Source: Auanema rhodensis
Taxonomy: Eukaryota > Nematoda > Chromadorea > Rhabditida > Rhabditidae
Direction: 5' to 3'
DNA length: 64,000 bases
Assembly (NCBI GenBank): GCA_964057225.1
Contig: OZ059896.1
Location: 22,316,501 to 22,380,500, forward strand
Shown here in pieces: positions 12,637 to 27,200 of this stretch. Every line of letters starts with the position of its first letter. Within the stretch, counting starts at the first letter, position 1. The notes under the pieces are model-generated. The model saw only the letters and a program-made list of their open reading frames with translations. It was not told where the DNA came from and made no database searches. A program made the position numbers and the translations under genes.

Positions 12637-14040
12637 TTTTGGAAGCAATGTTGAGTGTACATGGAAACTCAACATACACTAATGCATCATTTTTCAAACA
12701 ATCATAACTAATTTTTGTATTAAGCGTTTCTCAATGTAGTATAGTGCATTCGATGCGGATTTTTAAGCTGCGTCGATCTGTGTTATCAGATTTGCGCTAG
12801 CTTAAAAATGCACCGAGATATCAACTGATATAAGTTCACACTTATATCCTCGATTTTCACCCTGAAGAATTAATTTTTTCGTTGAATAACATTGTCCATC
12901 GTCTTTGCCTTGAATAAAGGAATCTAAAAACATCTACTTTTTGCTAAATTATTTTGAAATTTTTCGAAAAAATTTTTGTCAAAATGTTTTTGGAAGCAAT
13001 GTTGAGTGTACATGGAAACTCAACATACACTAATGCATCATTTTTCAAACGATCATAACTAATTTTTGTATTAAGCGTTTTTCAATGTAGTATAGTGCAT
13101 TCGATGCGGATTTTTAAGCTGCGTCGATCTCTGTTATCAGATTTGCGCTAGCTTAAAAATGCACCGAGATATCAACTGATATAAGTTCACACTTATATCC
13201 TCGATTTTCACCCTGAAGGAATAATTTTTTCGTTGAATAACATTGTCCATCGTCTTTGCCTTGAAAAAAGGAATCTAAAAACATCTACTTTTTGCTAAAT
13301 TATTTTGAAATTTTTCGAAAAAATTTTTGTTAAAATGTTTTTGGAAGCAATGTTGAGTGTACATGGAAACTCAACATACACTAATGCATCATTTTTCAAA
13401 CGATCATAACTAATTTTTGTATTAAGCGTTTTTCAATGTAGTATAGTGCATTCGATGCGGATTTTTAAGCTGCGTCGATCTCTGTTATCAGATTTGCGCT
13501 AGCTTAAAAATGCACCGAGATATCAACTGATATAAGTTCACACTTATATCCTCGATTTTCACCCTGAAGGAATAATTTTTTCGTTGAATAACATTGTCCA
13601 TCGTCTTTGCCTTGAAAAAAGGAATCTAAAAACATCTACTTTTTGCTAAATTATTTTGAAATTTTTCGAAAAAATTTTTGTCAAAATGTTTTTGGAAGCA
13701 ATGTTGAGTGTACATGGAAACTCAACATACACTAATGCATCATTTTTCAAACGATCATAACTAATTTTTGTATTAAGCGTTTCTCAATGTAGTATAGTGC
13801 ATTCGATGCGGATTTTTAAGCTGCGTCGATCTGTGTTATCAGATTTGCGCTAGCTTAAAAATGCACCGAGATATCAACTGATATAAGTTCACACATATAT
13901 CCTCGATTTTCACCCTGAAGAATTAATTTTTTCGTTGAATTACATTGTCCATCGTCTTTGCCTTGAAAACTGGAATCTAAAAACATCTACTTTTTGCTAA
14001 ATTATTTTGAAATTTTTCGAAAAAATTTTTGTCAAAATGT
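4915..14040. repeat. Zone B: p206A/p281C and p168G types, m15-m40
   Basis: This zone introduces a monomer type with p206A (cacacatata), gaattaat at p231-238 and gaaaactgg at p276-284. It is interleaved with a p168G type (ctagcttgaa) carrying p237C, and with a ctc type carrying ggaataat. Seven p206A copies also have p310G. The order of types repeats: m15-m17 (4915-5967) match m25-m27 (8425-9477), including the rare p296C in m15 and m25. The offset is exactly 3510 bp, ten monomers. Confidence 0.88.
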
Positions 14041-14391
14041 TTTTGGAAGCAATGTTGAGTGTACATGGAAACTCAACATACACTAATGCATCATTTTTCA
14101 AACGATCATAACTAATTTTTGTATTAAGCGTTTCTCAATGTAGTATAGTGCATTCGATGCGGATTTTCAAGCTGCGTCGATCTGTGTTATCAGATTTGCG
14201 CTAGCTTAAAAATGCACCGAGATATCAACTGATATAAGTTCACACTTATATCCTCGATTTTCACCCTGAAGAAATACTTTTTCCGTTGAATAACATTGTC
14301 CATCGTCTTTGCCTTGAAAAAAGGAATCTAAAAACATCTACTTTTTGCTAAATTATTTCGAAATTTTTCGAAAAAATTTTTGTCAAAATGT

Positions 14392-15794
14392 TTTTGGAAG
14401 CAATGTTGAGTGTACATGGAAACTCAACATACACTAATGCATCATTTTTCAAACGATCATAACTAATTTTTGTATTAAGCGTTTCTCAATGTAGTATAGT
14501 GCATTCGATGCGGATTTTTAGGCTGCGTCGATCTCTGTTATCAGATTTGCGCTAGCTTAAAAATGCACCGAGATATCAACTGATATAAGTTCACACTTAT
14601 ATCCTCGATTTTCACCCTGGAGAATTAATTTTTTCGTTGAATAACATTGTCCATCGTCTTTGCCTTGAATAAAGGAATCTAAAAACATCTACTTTTTGCT
14701 AAATTATTTTGAAATTTTTCGAAAAAATTTTTGTCAAAATGTTTTTGGAAGCAATGTTGAGTGTACATGGAAACTCAACATACACTAATGCATCATTTTT
14801 CAAACGATCATAACTAATTTTTGTATTAAGCGTTTCTCAATGTCGTATAGTGCATTCGATGCGGATTTTTAAGCTGCGTCGATCTGTGTTATCAGATTTG
14901 CGCTAGCTTAAAAATGCACCGAGATATCAACTGATATAAGTTCACACTTATATCCTCGATTTTCACCCTGAAGGAATAATTTTTTCGTTGAATAACATTG
15001 TCCATCGTCTTTGCCTTGAAAAAAGGAATCTAAAAACATCTACTTTTTGCTAAATTATTTCGAAATTTTTCGAAAAAATTTTTGTCAAAATGTTTTTGGA
15101 AGCAATGTTGAGTGTACATGGAAACTCAACATACACTAATGCATCATTTTTCAAACGATCATAACTAATTTTTGTATTAAGCGTTTCTCAATGTAGTATA
15201 GTGCATTCGATGCGGATTTTTAAGCTGCGTCGATCTCTGTTATCAGATTTGCGCTAGCTTAAAAATGCACCGAGATATCAACTGATATAAGTTCACACTT
15301 ATATCCTCGATTTTCACCCTGGAGAATTAATTTTTTCGTTGAATAACATTGTCCATCGTCTTTGCCTTGAATAAAGGAATCTAAAAACATCTACTTTTTG
15401 CTAAATTATTTTGAAATTTTTCGAAAAAATTTTTGTCAAAATGTTTTTGGAAGCAATGTTGAGTGTACATGGAAACTCAACATACACTAATGCATCATTT
15501 TTCAAACGATCATAACTAATTTTTGTATTAAGCGTTTCTCAATGTCGTATAGTGCATTCGATGCGGATTTTTAAGCTGCGTCGATCTGTGTTATCAGATT
15601 TGCGCTAGCTTAAAAATGCACCGAGATATCAACTGATATAAGTTCACACTTATATCCTCGATTTTCACCCTGAAGGAATAATTTTTTCGTTGAATAACAT
15701 TGTCCATCGTCTTTGCCTTGAAAAAAGGAATCTAAAAACATCTACTTTTTGCTAAATTATTTCGAAATTTTTCGAAAAATTTTTGTCAAAATGT
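14392..15794. repeat. Two-monomer (702-bp) higher-order unit, duplicated
   Basis: m42-m43 and m44-m45 form a tandem duplication of a dimer. The first member has ctc at p142-144, a rare p229G (ccctggag) and p279T. The second has p102C, ggaataat and p319C. p229G was seen only in m42 and m44, which makes the duplication recent and unambiguous. Differences between the units are p131G in m42 (ttttaggctg) and the one-base deletion in m45. Confidence 0.88.
15445..15794. repeat. Monomer m45, 350 bp, one-base deletion in A-run
   Basis: The A6 run at p331-336 is A5 here (15775-15779). This shifts all later copies by one base relative to a strict 351-bp grid. It is the first length change in the window, after 44 copies of exactly 351 bp. 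Confidence 0.95.
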
Positions 15795-17198
15795 TTTTGG
15801 AAGCAATGTTGAGTGTACATGGAAACTCAACATACACTAATGCATCATTTTTCAAACGATCATAACTAATTTTTGTATTAAGCGTTTCTCAATGTAGTAT
15901 AGTGCATTCGATGCGGATTTTTAAGCTGCGTCGATCTCTGTTATCAGATTTGCGCTAGCTTAAAAATGCACCGAGATATCAACTGATATAAGTTCACACT
16001 TATATCCTCGATTTTCACCCTGAAGGAATAATTTTTTCGTTGAATAACATTGTCCATCGTCTTTGCCTTGAAAAAAGGAATCTAAAAACATCTACTTTTT
16101 GCTAAATTATTTTGAAATTTTTCGAAAAAATTTTTGTCAAAATGTTTTTGGAAGCAATGTTGAGTGTACATGGAAACTCAACATACACTAATGCATCATT
16201 TTTCAAACGATCATAACTAATTTTTGTATTAAGCGTTTCTCAATGTAGTATAGTGCATTCGATGCGGATTTTTAAGCTGCGTCGATCTGTGTTATCAGAT
16301 TTGCGCTAGCTTAAAAATGCACCGAGATATCAACTGATATAAGTTCACACATATATCCTCGATTTTCACCCTGAAGAATTAATTTTTTCGTTGAATAACA
16401 TTGTCCATCGTCTTTGCCTTGAAAACTGGAATCTAAAAACATCTACTTTTTGCTAAATTATTTTGAAATTTTTCGAAAAAATTTTTGTCAAAATGTTTTT
16501 GGAAGCAATGTTGAGTGTACATGGAAACTCAACATACACTAATGCATCATTTTTCAAACGATCATAACTAATTTTTGTATTAAGCGTTTCTCAATGTAGT
16601 ATAGTGCATTCGATGCGGATTTTTAAGCTGCGTCGATCTGTGTTATCAGATTTGCGCTAGCTTAAAAATGCACCGAGATATCAACTGATATAAGTTCACA
16701 CTTATATCCTCGATTTTCACCCTGAAGAAATACTTTTTCCGTTGAATAACATTGTCCATCGTCTTTGCCTTGAATAAAGGAATCTAAAAACATCTACTTT
16801 TTGCTAAATTATTTTGAAATTTTTCGAAAAAATTTTTGTCAAAATGTTTTTGGAAGCAATGTTGAGTGTACATGGAAACTCAACATACACTAATGCATCA
16901 TTTTTCAAACGATCATAACTAATTTTTGTATTAAGCGTTTCTCAATGTCGTATAGTGCATTCGATGCGGATTTTTAAGCTGCGTCGATCTGTGTTATCAG
17001 ATTTGCGCTAGCTTAAAAATGCACCGAGATATCAACTGATATAAGTTCACACTTATATCCTCGATTTTCACCCTGAAGAAATACTTTTTCCGTTGAATAA
17101 CATTGTCCATCGTCTTTGCCTTGAATAAAGGAATCTAAAAACATCTACTTTTTGCTAAATTATTTTGAAATTTTTCGAAAAAATTTTTGTCAAAATGT

Positions 17199-20100
17199 TT
17201 TTGGAAGCAATGTTGAGTGTACATGGAAACTCAACATACACTAATGCATCATTTTTCAAACGATCATAACTAATTTTTGTATTAAGCGTTTCTCAATGTC
17301 GTATAGTGCATTCGATGCGGATTTTTAAGCTGCGTCGATCTGTGTTATCAGATTTGCGCTAGCTTAAAAATGCACCGAGATATCAACTGATATAAGTTCA
17401 CACTTATATCCTCGATTTTCACCCTGAAGGAATAATTTTTTCGTTGAATAACATTGTCCATCGTCTTTGCCTTGAAAAAAGGAATCTAAAAACATCTACT
17501 TTTTGCTAAATTATTTTGAAATTTTTCGAAAAAATTTTTGTCAAAATGTTTTTGGAAGCAATGTTGAGTGTACATGGAAACTCAACATACACTAATGCAT
17601 CATTTTTCAAACGATCATAACTAATTTTTGTATTAAGCGTTTCTCAATGTAGTATAGTGCATTCGATGCGGATTTTTAAGCTGCGTCGATCTGTGTTATC
17701 AGATTTGCGCTAGCTTGAAAATGCACCGAGATATCAACTGATATAAGTTCACACTTATATCCTCGATTTTCACCCTGAAGAAATACTTTTTCCGTTGAAT
17801 AACATTGTCCATCGTCTTTGCCTTGAAAAAAGGAATCTAAAAACATCTACTTTTTGCTAAATTATTTCGAAATTTTTCGAAAAAATTTTTGTCAAAATGT
17901 TTTTGGAAGCAATGTTGAGTGTACATGGAAACTCAACATACACTAATGCATCATTTTTCAAACGATCATAACTAATTTTTGTATTAAGCGTTTCTCAATG
18001 TAGTATAGTGCATTCGATGCGGATTTTTAAGCTGCGTCGATCTGTGTTATCAGATTTGCGCTAGCTTAAAAATGCACCGAGATATCAACTGATATAAGTT
18101 CACACATATATCCTCGATTTTCACCCTGAAGAATTAATTTTTTCGTTGAATAACATTGTCCATCGTCTTTGCCTTGAAAACTGGAATCTAAAAACATCTA
18201 CTTTTTGCTAAATTATTTTGAAATTTTTCGAAAAAATTTTTGTCAAAATGTTTTTGGAAGCAATGTTGAGTGTACATGGAAACTCAACATACACTAATGC
18301 ATCATTTTTCAAACGATCATAACTAATTTTTGTATTAAGCGTTTCTCAATGTCGTATAGTGCATTCGATGCGGATTTTTAAGCTGCGTCGATCTGTGTTA
18401 TCAGATTTGCGCTAGCTTAAAAATGCACCGAGATATCAACTGATATAAGTTCACACTTATATCCTCGATTTTCACCCTGAAGGAATAATTTTTTCGTTGA
18501 ATAACATTGTCCATCGTCTTTGCCTTGAAAAAAGGAATCTAAAAACATCTACTTTTTGCTAAATTATTTTGAAATTTTTCGAAAAAATTTTTGTCAAAAT
18601 GTTTTTGGAAGCAATGTTGAGTGTACATGGAAACTCAACATACACTAATGCATCATTTTTCAAACGATCATAACTAATTTTTGTATTAAGCGTTTCTCAA
18701 TGTAGTATAGTGCATTCGATGCGGATTTTTAAGCTGCGTCGATCTGTGTTATCAGATTTGCGCTAGCTTGAAAATGCACCGAGATATCAACTGATATAAG
18801 TTCACACTTATATCCTCGATTTTCACCCTGAAGAAATACTTTTTCCGTTGAATAACATTGTCCATCGTCTTTGCCTTGAAAAAAGGAATCTAAAAACATC
18901 TACTTTTTGCTAAATTATTTCGAAATTTTTCGAAAAAATTTTTGTCAAAATGTTTTTGGAAGCAATGTTGAGTGTACATGGAAACTCAACATACACTAAT
19001 GCATCATTTTTCAAACGATCATAACTAATTTTTGTATTAAGCGTTTCTCAATGTAGTATAGTGCATTCGATGCGGATTTTTAAGCTGCGTCGATCTGTGT
19101 TATCAGATTTGCGCTAGCTTAAAAATGCACCGAGATATCAACTGATATAAGTTCACACATATATCCTCGATTTTCACCCTGAAGAATTAATTTTTTCGTC
19201 GAATAACATTGTCCATCGTCTTTGCCTTGAAAACTGGAATCTAAAAACATCTACTTTTTGCTAAATTATTTTGAAATTTTTCGAAAAAATTTTTGTCAAA
19301 ATGTTTTTGGAAGCAATGTTGAGTGTACATGGAAACTCAACATACACTAATGCATCATTTTTCAAACGATCATAACTAATTTTTGTATTAAGCGTTTCTC
19401 AATGTAGTATAGTGCATTCGATGCGGATTTTTAAGCTGCGTCGATCTGTGTTATCAGATTTGCGCTAGCTTAAAAATGCACCGAGATATCAACTGATATA
19501 AGTTCACACTTATATCCTCGATTTTCACCCTGAAGAAATACTTTTTCCGTTGAATAACATTGTCCATCGTCTTTGCCTTGAATAAAGGAATCTAAAAACA
19601 TCTACTTTTTGCTAAATTATTTTGAAATTTTTCGAAAAAATTTTTGTCAAAATGTTTTTGGAAGCAATGTTGAGTGTACATGGAAACTCAACATACACTA
19701 ATGCATCATTTTTCAAACGATCATAACTAATTTTTGTATTAAGCGTTTCTCAATGTAGTATAGTGCATTCGATGCGGATTTTTAAGCTGCGTCGATCTGT
19801 GTTATCAGATTTGCGCTAGCTTAAAAATGCACCGAGATATCAACTGATATAAGTTCACACTTATATCCTCGATTTTCACCCTGAAGGAATAATTTTTTCG
19901 TTGAATAACATTGTCCATCGTCTTTGCCTTGAAAAAAGGAATCTAAAAACATCTACTTTTTGCTAAATTATTTTGAAATTTTTCGAAAAAATTTTTGTCA
20001 AAATGTTTTTGGAAGCAATGTTGAGTGTACATGGAAACTCAACATACACTAATGCATCATTTTTCAAACGATCATAACTAATTTTTGTATTAAGCGTTTC

Positions 20101-23100
20101 TCAATGTAGTATAGTGCATTCGATGCGGATTTTTAAGCTGCGTCGATCTGTGTTATCAGATTTGCGCTAGCTTGAAAATGCACCGAGATATCAACTGATA
20201 TAAGTTCACACTTATATCCTCGATTTTCACCCTGAAGAAATACTTTTTCCGTTGAATAACATTGTCCATCGTCTTTACCTTGAAAAAAGGAATCTAAAAA
20301 CATCTACTTTTTGCTAAATTATTTCGAAATTTTTCGAAAAAATTTTTGTCAAAATGTTTTTGGAAGCAATGTTGAGTGTACATGGAAACTCAACATACAC
20401 TAATGCATCATTTTTCAAACGATCATAACTAATTTTTGTATTAAGCGTTTCTCAATGTAGTATAGTGCATTCGATGCGGATTTTTAAGCTGCGTCGATCT
20501 GTGTTATCAGATTTGCGCTAGCTTAAAAATGCACCGAGATATCAACTGATATAAGTTCACACTTATATCCTCGATTTTCACCCTGAAGAATTAATTTTTT
20601 CGTTGAATAACATTGTCCATCGTCTTTGCCTTGAATAAAGGAATCTAAAAACATCTACTTTTTGCTAAATTATTTTGAAATTTTTCGAAAAAATTTTTGT
20701 CAAAATGTTTTTGGAAGCAATGTTGAGTGTACATGGAAACTCAACATACACTAATGCATCATTTTTCAAACGATCATAACTAATTTTTGTATTAAGCGTT
20801 TCTCAATGTCGTATAGTGCATTCGATGCGGATTTTTAAGCTGCGTCGATCTGTGTTATCAGATTTGCGCTAGCTTAAAAATGCACCGAGATATCAACTGA
20901 TATAAGTTCACACTTATATCCTCGATTTTCACCCTGAAGGAATAATTTTTTCGTTGAATAACATTGTCCATCGTCTTTGCCTTGAAAAAAGGAATCTAAA
21001 AACATCTACTTTTTGCTAAATTATTTTGAAATTTTTCGAAAAAATTTTTGTCAAAATGTTTTTGGAAGCAATGTTGAGTGTACATGGAAACTCAACATAC
21101 ACTAATGCATCATTTTTCAAACGATCATAACTAATTTTTGTATTAAGCGTTTCTCAATGTAGTATAGTGCATTCGATGCGGATTTTTAAGCTGCGTCGAT
21201 TTGTGTTATCAGATTTGCGCTAGCTTAAAAATGCACCGAGATATCAACTGATATAAGTTCACACTTATATCCTCGATTTTCACCCTGAAGAAATACTTTT
21301 TCCGTTGAATAACATTGTCCATCGTCTTTGCCTTGAAAAAAGGAATCTAAAAACATCTACTTTTTGCTAAATTATTTCGAAATTTTTCGAAAAAATTTTT
21401 GTCAAAATGTTTTTGGAAGCAATGTTGAGTGTACATGGAAACTCAACATACACTAATGCATCATTTTTCAAACGATCATAACTAATTTTTGTATTAAGCG
21501 TTTCTCAATGTAGTATAGTGCATTCGATGCGGATTTTTAAGCTGCGTCGATCTGTGTTATCAGATTTGCGCTAGCTTAAAAATGCACCGAGATATCAACT
21601 GATATAAGTTCACACATATATCCTCGATTTTCACCCTGAAGAATTAATTTTTTCGTTGAATAACATTGTCCATCGTCTTTGCCTTGAAAACTGGAATCTA
21701 AAAACATCTACTTTTTGCTAAATTATTTTGAAATTTTTCGAAAAAATTTTTGTCAAAATGTTTTTGGAAGCAATGTTGAGTGTACATGGAAACTCAACAT
21801 ACACTAATGCATCATTTTTCAAACGATCATAACTAATTTTTGTATTAAGCGTTTCTCAATGTAGTATAGTGCATTCGATGCGGATTTTTAAGCTGCGTCG
21901 ATCTGTGTTATCAGATTTGCGCTAGCTTAAAAATGCACCGAGATATCAACTGATATAAGTTCACACTTATATCCTCGATTTTCACCCTGAAGAAATACTT
22001 TTTCCGTTGAATAACATTGTCCATCGTCTTTGCCTTGAATAAAGGAATCTAAAAACATCTACTTTTTGCTAAATTATTTTGAAATTTTTCGAAAAAATTT
22101 TTGTCAAAATGTTTTTGGAAGCAATGTTGAGTGTACATGGAAACTCAACATACACTAATGCATCATTTTTCAAACGATCATAACTATTTTTTGTATTAAG
22201 CGTTTCTCAATGTCGTATAGTGCATTCGATGCGGATTTTTAAGCTGCGTCGATCTGTGTTATCAGATTTGCGCTAGCTTAAAAATGCACCGAGATATCAA
22301 CTGATATAAGTTCACACTTATATCCTCGATTTTCACCCTGAAGGAATAATTTTTTCGTTGAATAACATTGTCCATCGTCTTTGCCTTGAAAAAAGGAATC
22401 TAAAAACATCTACTTTTTGCTAAATTATTTTGAAATTTTTCGAAAAAATTTTTGTCAAAATGTTTTTGGAAGCAATGTTGAGTGTACATGGAAACTCAAC
22501 ATACACTAATGCATCATTTTTCAAACGATCATAACTAATTTTTGTATTAAGCGTTTCTCAATGTAGTATAGTGCATTCGATGCGGATTTTTAAGCTGCGT
22601 CGATCTGTGTTATCAGATTTGCGCTAGCTTGAAAATGCACCGAGATATCAACTGATATAAGTTCACACTTATATCCTCGATTTTCACCCTGAAGAAATAC
22701 TTTTTCCGTTGAATAACATTGTCCATCGTCTTTGCCTTGAAAACTGGAATCTAAAAACATCTACTTTTTGCTAAATTATTTTGAAATTTTTCGAAAAAAT
22801 TTTTGTCAAAATGTTTTTGGAAGCAATGTTGAGTGTACATGGAAACTCAACATACACTAATGCATCATTTTTCAAACGATCATAACTAATTTTTGTATTA
22901 AGCGTTTCTCAATGTAGTATAGTGCATTCGATGCGGATTTTTAAGCTGCGTCGATCTGTGTTATCAGATTTGCGCTAGCTTAAAAATGCACCGAGATATC
23001 AACTGATATAAGTTCACACTTATATCCTCGATTTTCACCCTGAAGAAATACTTTTTCCGTTGAATAACATTGTCCATCGTCTTTGCCTTGAATAAAGGAA

Positions 23101-24218
23101 TCTAAAAACATCCACTTTTTGCTAAATTATTTTGAAATTTTTCGAAAAAATTTTTGTCAAAATGTTTTTGGAAGCAATGTTGAGTGTACATGGAAACTCA
23201 ACATACACTAATGCATCATTTTTCAAACGATCATAACTAATTTTTGTATTAAGCGTTTCTCAATGTCGTATAGTGCATTCGATGCGGATTTTTAAGCGGC
23301 GTCGATCTGTGTTATCAGATTTGCGCTAGCTTAAAAATGCACCGAGATATCAACTGATATAAGTTCACACTTATATCCTCGATTTTCACCCTGAAGGAAT
23401 AATTTTTTCGTTGAATAACATTGTCCATCGTCTTTGCCTTGAAAAAAGGAATCTAAAAACATCTACTTTTTGCTAAATTATTTTGAAATTTTTCGAAAAA
23501 ATTTTTGTCAAAATGTTTTTGGAAGCAATGTTGAGTGTACATGGAAACTCAACATACACTAATGCATCATTTTTCAAACGATCATAACTAATTTTTGTAT
23601 TAAGCGTTTCTCAATGTAGTATAGTGCATTCGATGCGGATTTTTAAGCTGCGTCGATCTGTGTTATCAGATTTGCGCTAGCTTGAAAATGCACCGAGATA
23701 TCAACTGATATAAGTTCACACTTATATCCTCGATTTTCACCCTGAAGAAATACTTTTTCCGTTGAATAACATTGTCCATCGTCTTTACCTTGAAAAAAGG
23801 AATCTAAAAACATCTACTTTTTGCTAAATTATTTCGAAATTTTTCGAAAAAATTTTTGTCAAAATGTTTTTGGAAGCAATGTTGAGTGTACATGGAAACT
23901 CAACATACACTAATGCATCATTTTTCAAACGATCATAACTAATTTTTGTATTAAGCGTTTCTCAATGTAGTATAGTGCATTCGATGCGGATTTTTAAGCT
24001 GCGTCGATCTGTGTTATCAGATTTGCGCTAGCTTAAAAATGCACCGAGATATCAACTGATATAAGTTCACACTTATATCCTCGATTTTCACCCTGAAGAA
24101 TTAATTTTTTCGTTGAATAACATTGTCCATCGTCTTTGCCTTGAATAAAGGAATCTAAAAACATCTACTTTTTGCTAAATTATTTTGAAATTTTTCGAAA
24201 AAATTTTTGTCAAAATGT
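17199..24218. repeat. Three/four-monomer higher-order repeats, m50-m69
   Basis: A recurring order of types is seen: p102C with ggaataat; then p168G with p237C; then p206A with p281C; then p237C with p279T. Full four-monomer units (1404 bp) are m53-m56 (18252-19655) and m60-m63 (20709-22112, with p142T replacing p168G). Shortened versions are m50-m52 (17199-18251) and m64-m66 (22113-23165). m57-m59 and m67-m69 share a rare A at p271 (tctttacctt) in their second member, again 3510 bp apart. Confidence 0.82.
22464..22814. repeat. Chimeric monomer m65
   Basis: The left part is the p168G/p237C type (ctagcttgaa, then gaaatact). The right part is the p206A-type tail (gaaaactgg with p319T). p206 itself is T, so the switch lies between p237 and p281. 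The flanking monomers match m53 and m56, which enclose one copy of each parental type (m54 and m55). m65 therefore looks like the fusion product of two adjacent monomers with loss of exactly one 351-bp unit. Confidence 0.85.
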
Positions 24219-27200
24219 TTTTGGAAGCAATGTTGAGTGTACATGGAAACTCAACATACACTAATGCATCATTTTTCAAACGATCATAACTAATTTTTGT
24301 ATTAAGCGTTTCTCAATGTAGTATAGTGCATTCGATGCGGATTTTTAAGCTGCGTCGATTTGTGTTATCAGATTTGCGCTAGCTTAAAAATGCACCGAGA
24401 TATCAACTGATATAAGTTCACACTTATATCCTCGATTTTCACCCTGAAGAATTAATTTTTTCGTTGAATAACATTGTCCATCGTCTTTGCCTTGAATAAA
24501 GGAATCTAAAAACATCTACTTTTTGCTAAATTATTTTGAAATTTTTCGAAAAAATTTTTGTCAAAATGTTTTTGGAAGCAATGTTGAGTGTACATGGAAA
24601 CTCAACATACACTAATGCATCATTTTTCAAACGATCATAACTAATTTTTGTATTAAGCGTTTCTCAATGTAGTATAGTGCATTCGATGCGGATTTTTAAG
24701 CTGCGTCGATTTGTGTTATCAGATTTGCGCTAGCTTAAAAATGCACCGAGATATCAACTGATATAAGTTCACACTTATATCCTCGATTTTCACCCTGAAG
24801 AAATACTTTTTCCGTTGAATAACATTGTCCATCGTCTTTGCCTTGAAAAAAGGAATCTAAAAACATCTACTTTTTGCTAAATTATTTCGAAATTTTTCGA
24901 AAAAATTTTTGTCAAAATGTTTTTGGAAGCAATGTTGAGTGTACATGGAAACTCAACATACACTAATGCATCATTTTTCAAACGATCATAACTAATTTTT
25001 GTATTAAGCGTTTCTCAATGTAGTATAGTGCATTCGATGCGGATTTTTAAGCTGCGTCGATCTGTGTTATCAGATTTGCGCTAGCTTAAAAATGCACCGA
25101 GATATCAACTGATATAAGTTCACACTTATATCCTCGATTTTCACCCTGAAGAATTAATTTTTTCGTTGAATAACATTGTCCATCGTCTTTGCCTTGAATA
25201 AAGGAATCTAAAAACATCTACTTTTTGCTAAATTATTTTGAAATTTTTCGAAAAAATTTTTGTCAAAATGTTTTTGGAAGCAATGTTGAGTGTACATGGA
25301 AACTCAACATACACTAATGCATCATTTTTCAAACGATCATAACTAATTTTTGTATTAAGCGTTTCTCAATGTCGTATAGTGCATTCGATGCGGATTTTTA
25401 AGCTGCGTCGATCTGTGTTATCAGATTTGCGCTAGCTTAAAAATGCACCGAGATATCAACTGATATAAGTTCACACTTATATCCTCGATTTTCACCCTGA
25501 AGGAATAATTTTTTCGTTGAATAACATTGTCCATCGTCTTTGCCTTGAAAAAAGGAATCTAAAAACATCTACTTTTTGCTAAATTATTTTGAAATTTTTC
25601 GAAAAAATTTTTGTCAAAATGTTTTTGGAAGCAATGTTGAGTGTACATGGAAACTCAACATACACTAATGCATCATTTTTCAAACGATCATAACTAATTT
25701 TTGTATTAAGCGTTTCTCAATGTAGTATAGTGCATTCGATGCAGATTTTTAAGCTGCGTCGATTTGTGTTATCAGATTTGCGCTAGCTTAAAAATGCACC
25801 GAGATATCAACTGATATAAGTTCACACATATATCCTCGATTTTCACCCTGAAGAATTAATTTTTTCGTTGAATAACATTGTCCATCGTCTCTGCCTTGAA
25901 AACTGGAATCTAAAAACATCTACTTTTTGCTAAATTATTTTGAAATTTTTCGAAAAAATTTTTGTCAAAATGTTTTTGGAAGCAATGTTGAGTGTACATG
26001 GAAACTCAACATACACTAATGCATCATTTTTCAAACGATCATAACTAATTTTTGTATTAAGCGTTTCTCAATGTAGTATAGTGCATTCGATGCGGATTTT
26101 TAAGCTGCGTCGATCTGTGTTATCAGATTTGCGCTAGCTTAAAAATGCACCGAGATATCAACTGATATAAGTTCACACTTATATCCTCGATTTTCACCCT
26201 GAAGAAATACTTTTTCCGTTGAATAACATTGTCCATCGTCTTTGCCTTGAAAAAAGGAATCTAAAAACATCTACTTTTTGCTAAATTATTTCGAAATTTT
26301 TCGAAAAAATTTTTGTCAAAATGTTTTTGGAAGCAATGTTGAGTGTACATGGAAACTCAACATACACTAATGCATCATTTTTCAAACGATCATAACTAAT
26401 TTTTGTATTAAGCGTTTCTCAATGTAGTATAGTGCATTCGATGCGGATTTTTAAGCTGCGTCGATCTCTGTTATCAGATTTGCGCTAGCTTAAAAATGCA
26501 CCGAGATATCAACTGATATAAGTTCACACTTATATCCTCGATTTTCACCCTGAAGAATTAATTTTTTCGTTGAATAACACTGTCCATCGTCTTTGCCTTG
26601 AAAAATGGAATCTAAAAACATCTACTTTTTGCTAAATTATTTTGAAATTTTTCGAAAAAATTTTTGTCAAAATGTTTTTGGAAGCAATGTTGAGTGTACA
26701 TGGAAACTCAACATACACTAATGCATCATTTTTCAAACGATCATAACTAATTTTTGTATTAAGCGTTTTTCAATGTAGTATAGTGCATTCGATGCGGATT
26801 TTTAAGCTGCGTCGATCTGTGTTATCAGATTTGCGCTAGCTTAAAAATGCACCGAGATATCAACTGATATAAGTTCACACTTATATCCTCGATTTTCACC
26901 CTGAAGAATTAATTTTTTCGTTGAATAACATTGTCCATCGTCTTTGCCTTGAAAAATGGAATCTAAAAACATCTACTTTTTGCTAAATTATTTTGAAATT
27001 TTTCGAAAAAATTTTTGTCAAAATGTTTTTGGAAGCAATGTTGAGTGTACATGGAAACTCAACATACACTAATGCATCATTTTTCAAACGATCATAACTA
27101 ATTTTTGTATCAAGCGTTTCTCAATGTAGTATAGTGCATTCGATGCGGATTTTTAAGCTGCGTCGATCTCTGTTATCAGATTTGCGCTAGCTTAAAAATG

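Larger units (their letters stand above)
14041..25973. repeat. Zone C: p102C and p279T types, m41-m74
   Basis: Zone rich in copies with p102C (gtcgtatag, at m43, m45, m49, m50, m53, m60, m64, m67, m73) and with gaataaagg at p276-284 (p279T). A further type with p142T (cgatttgtg) appears at m61, m70, m71 and m74. The p310G state is absent. It contains one single-base deletion (m45) and one obvious chimera (m65). Confidence 0.86.
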
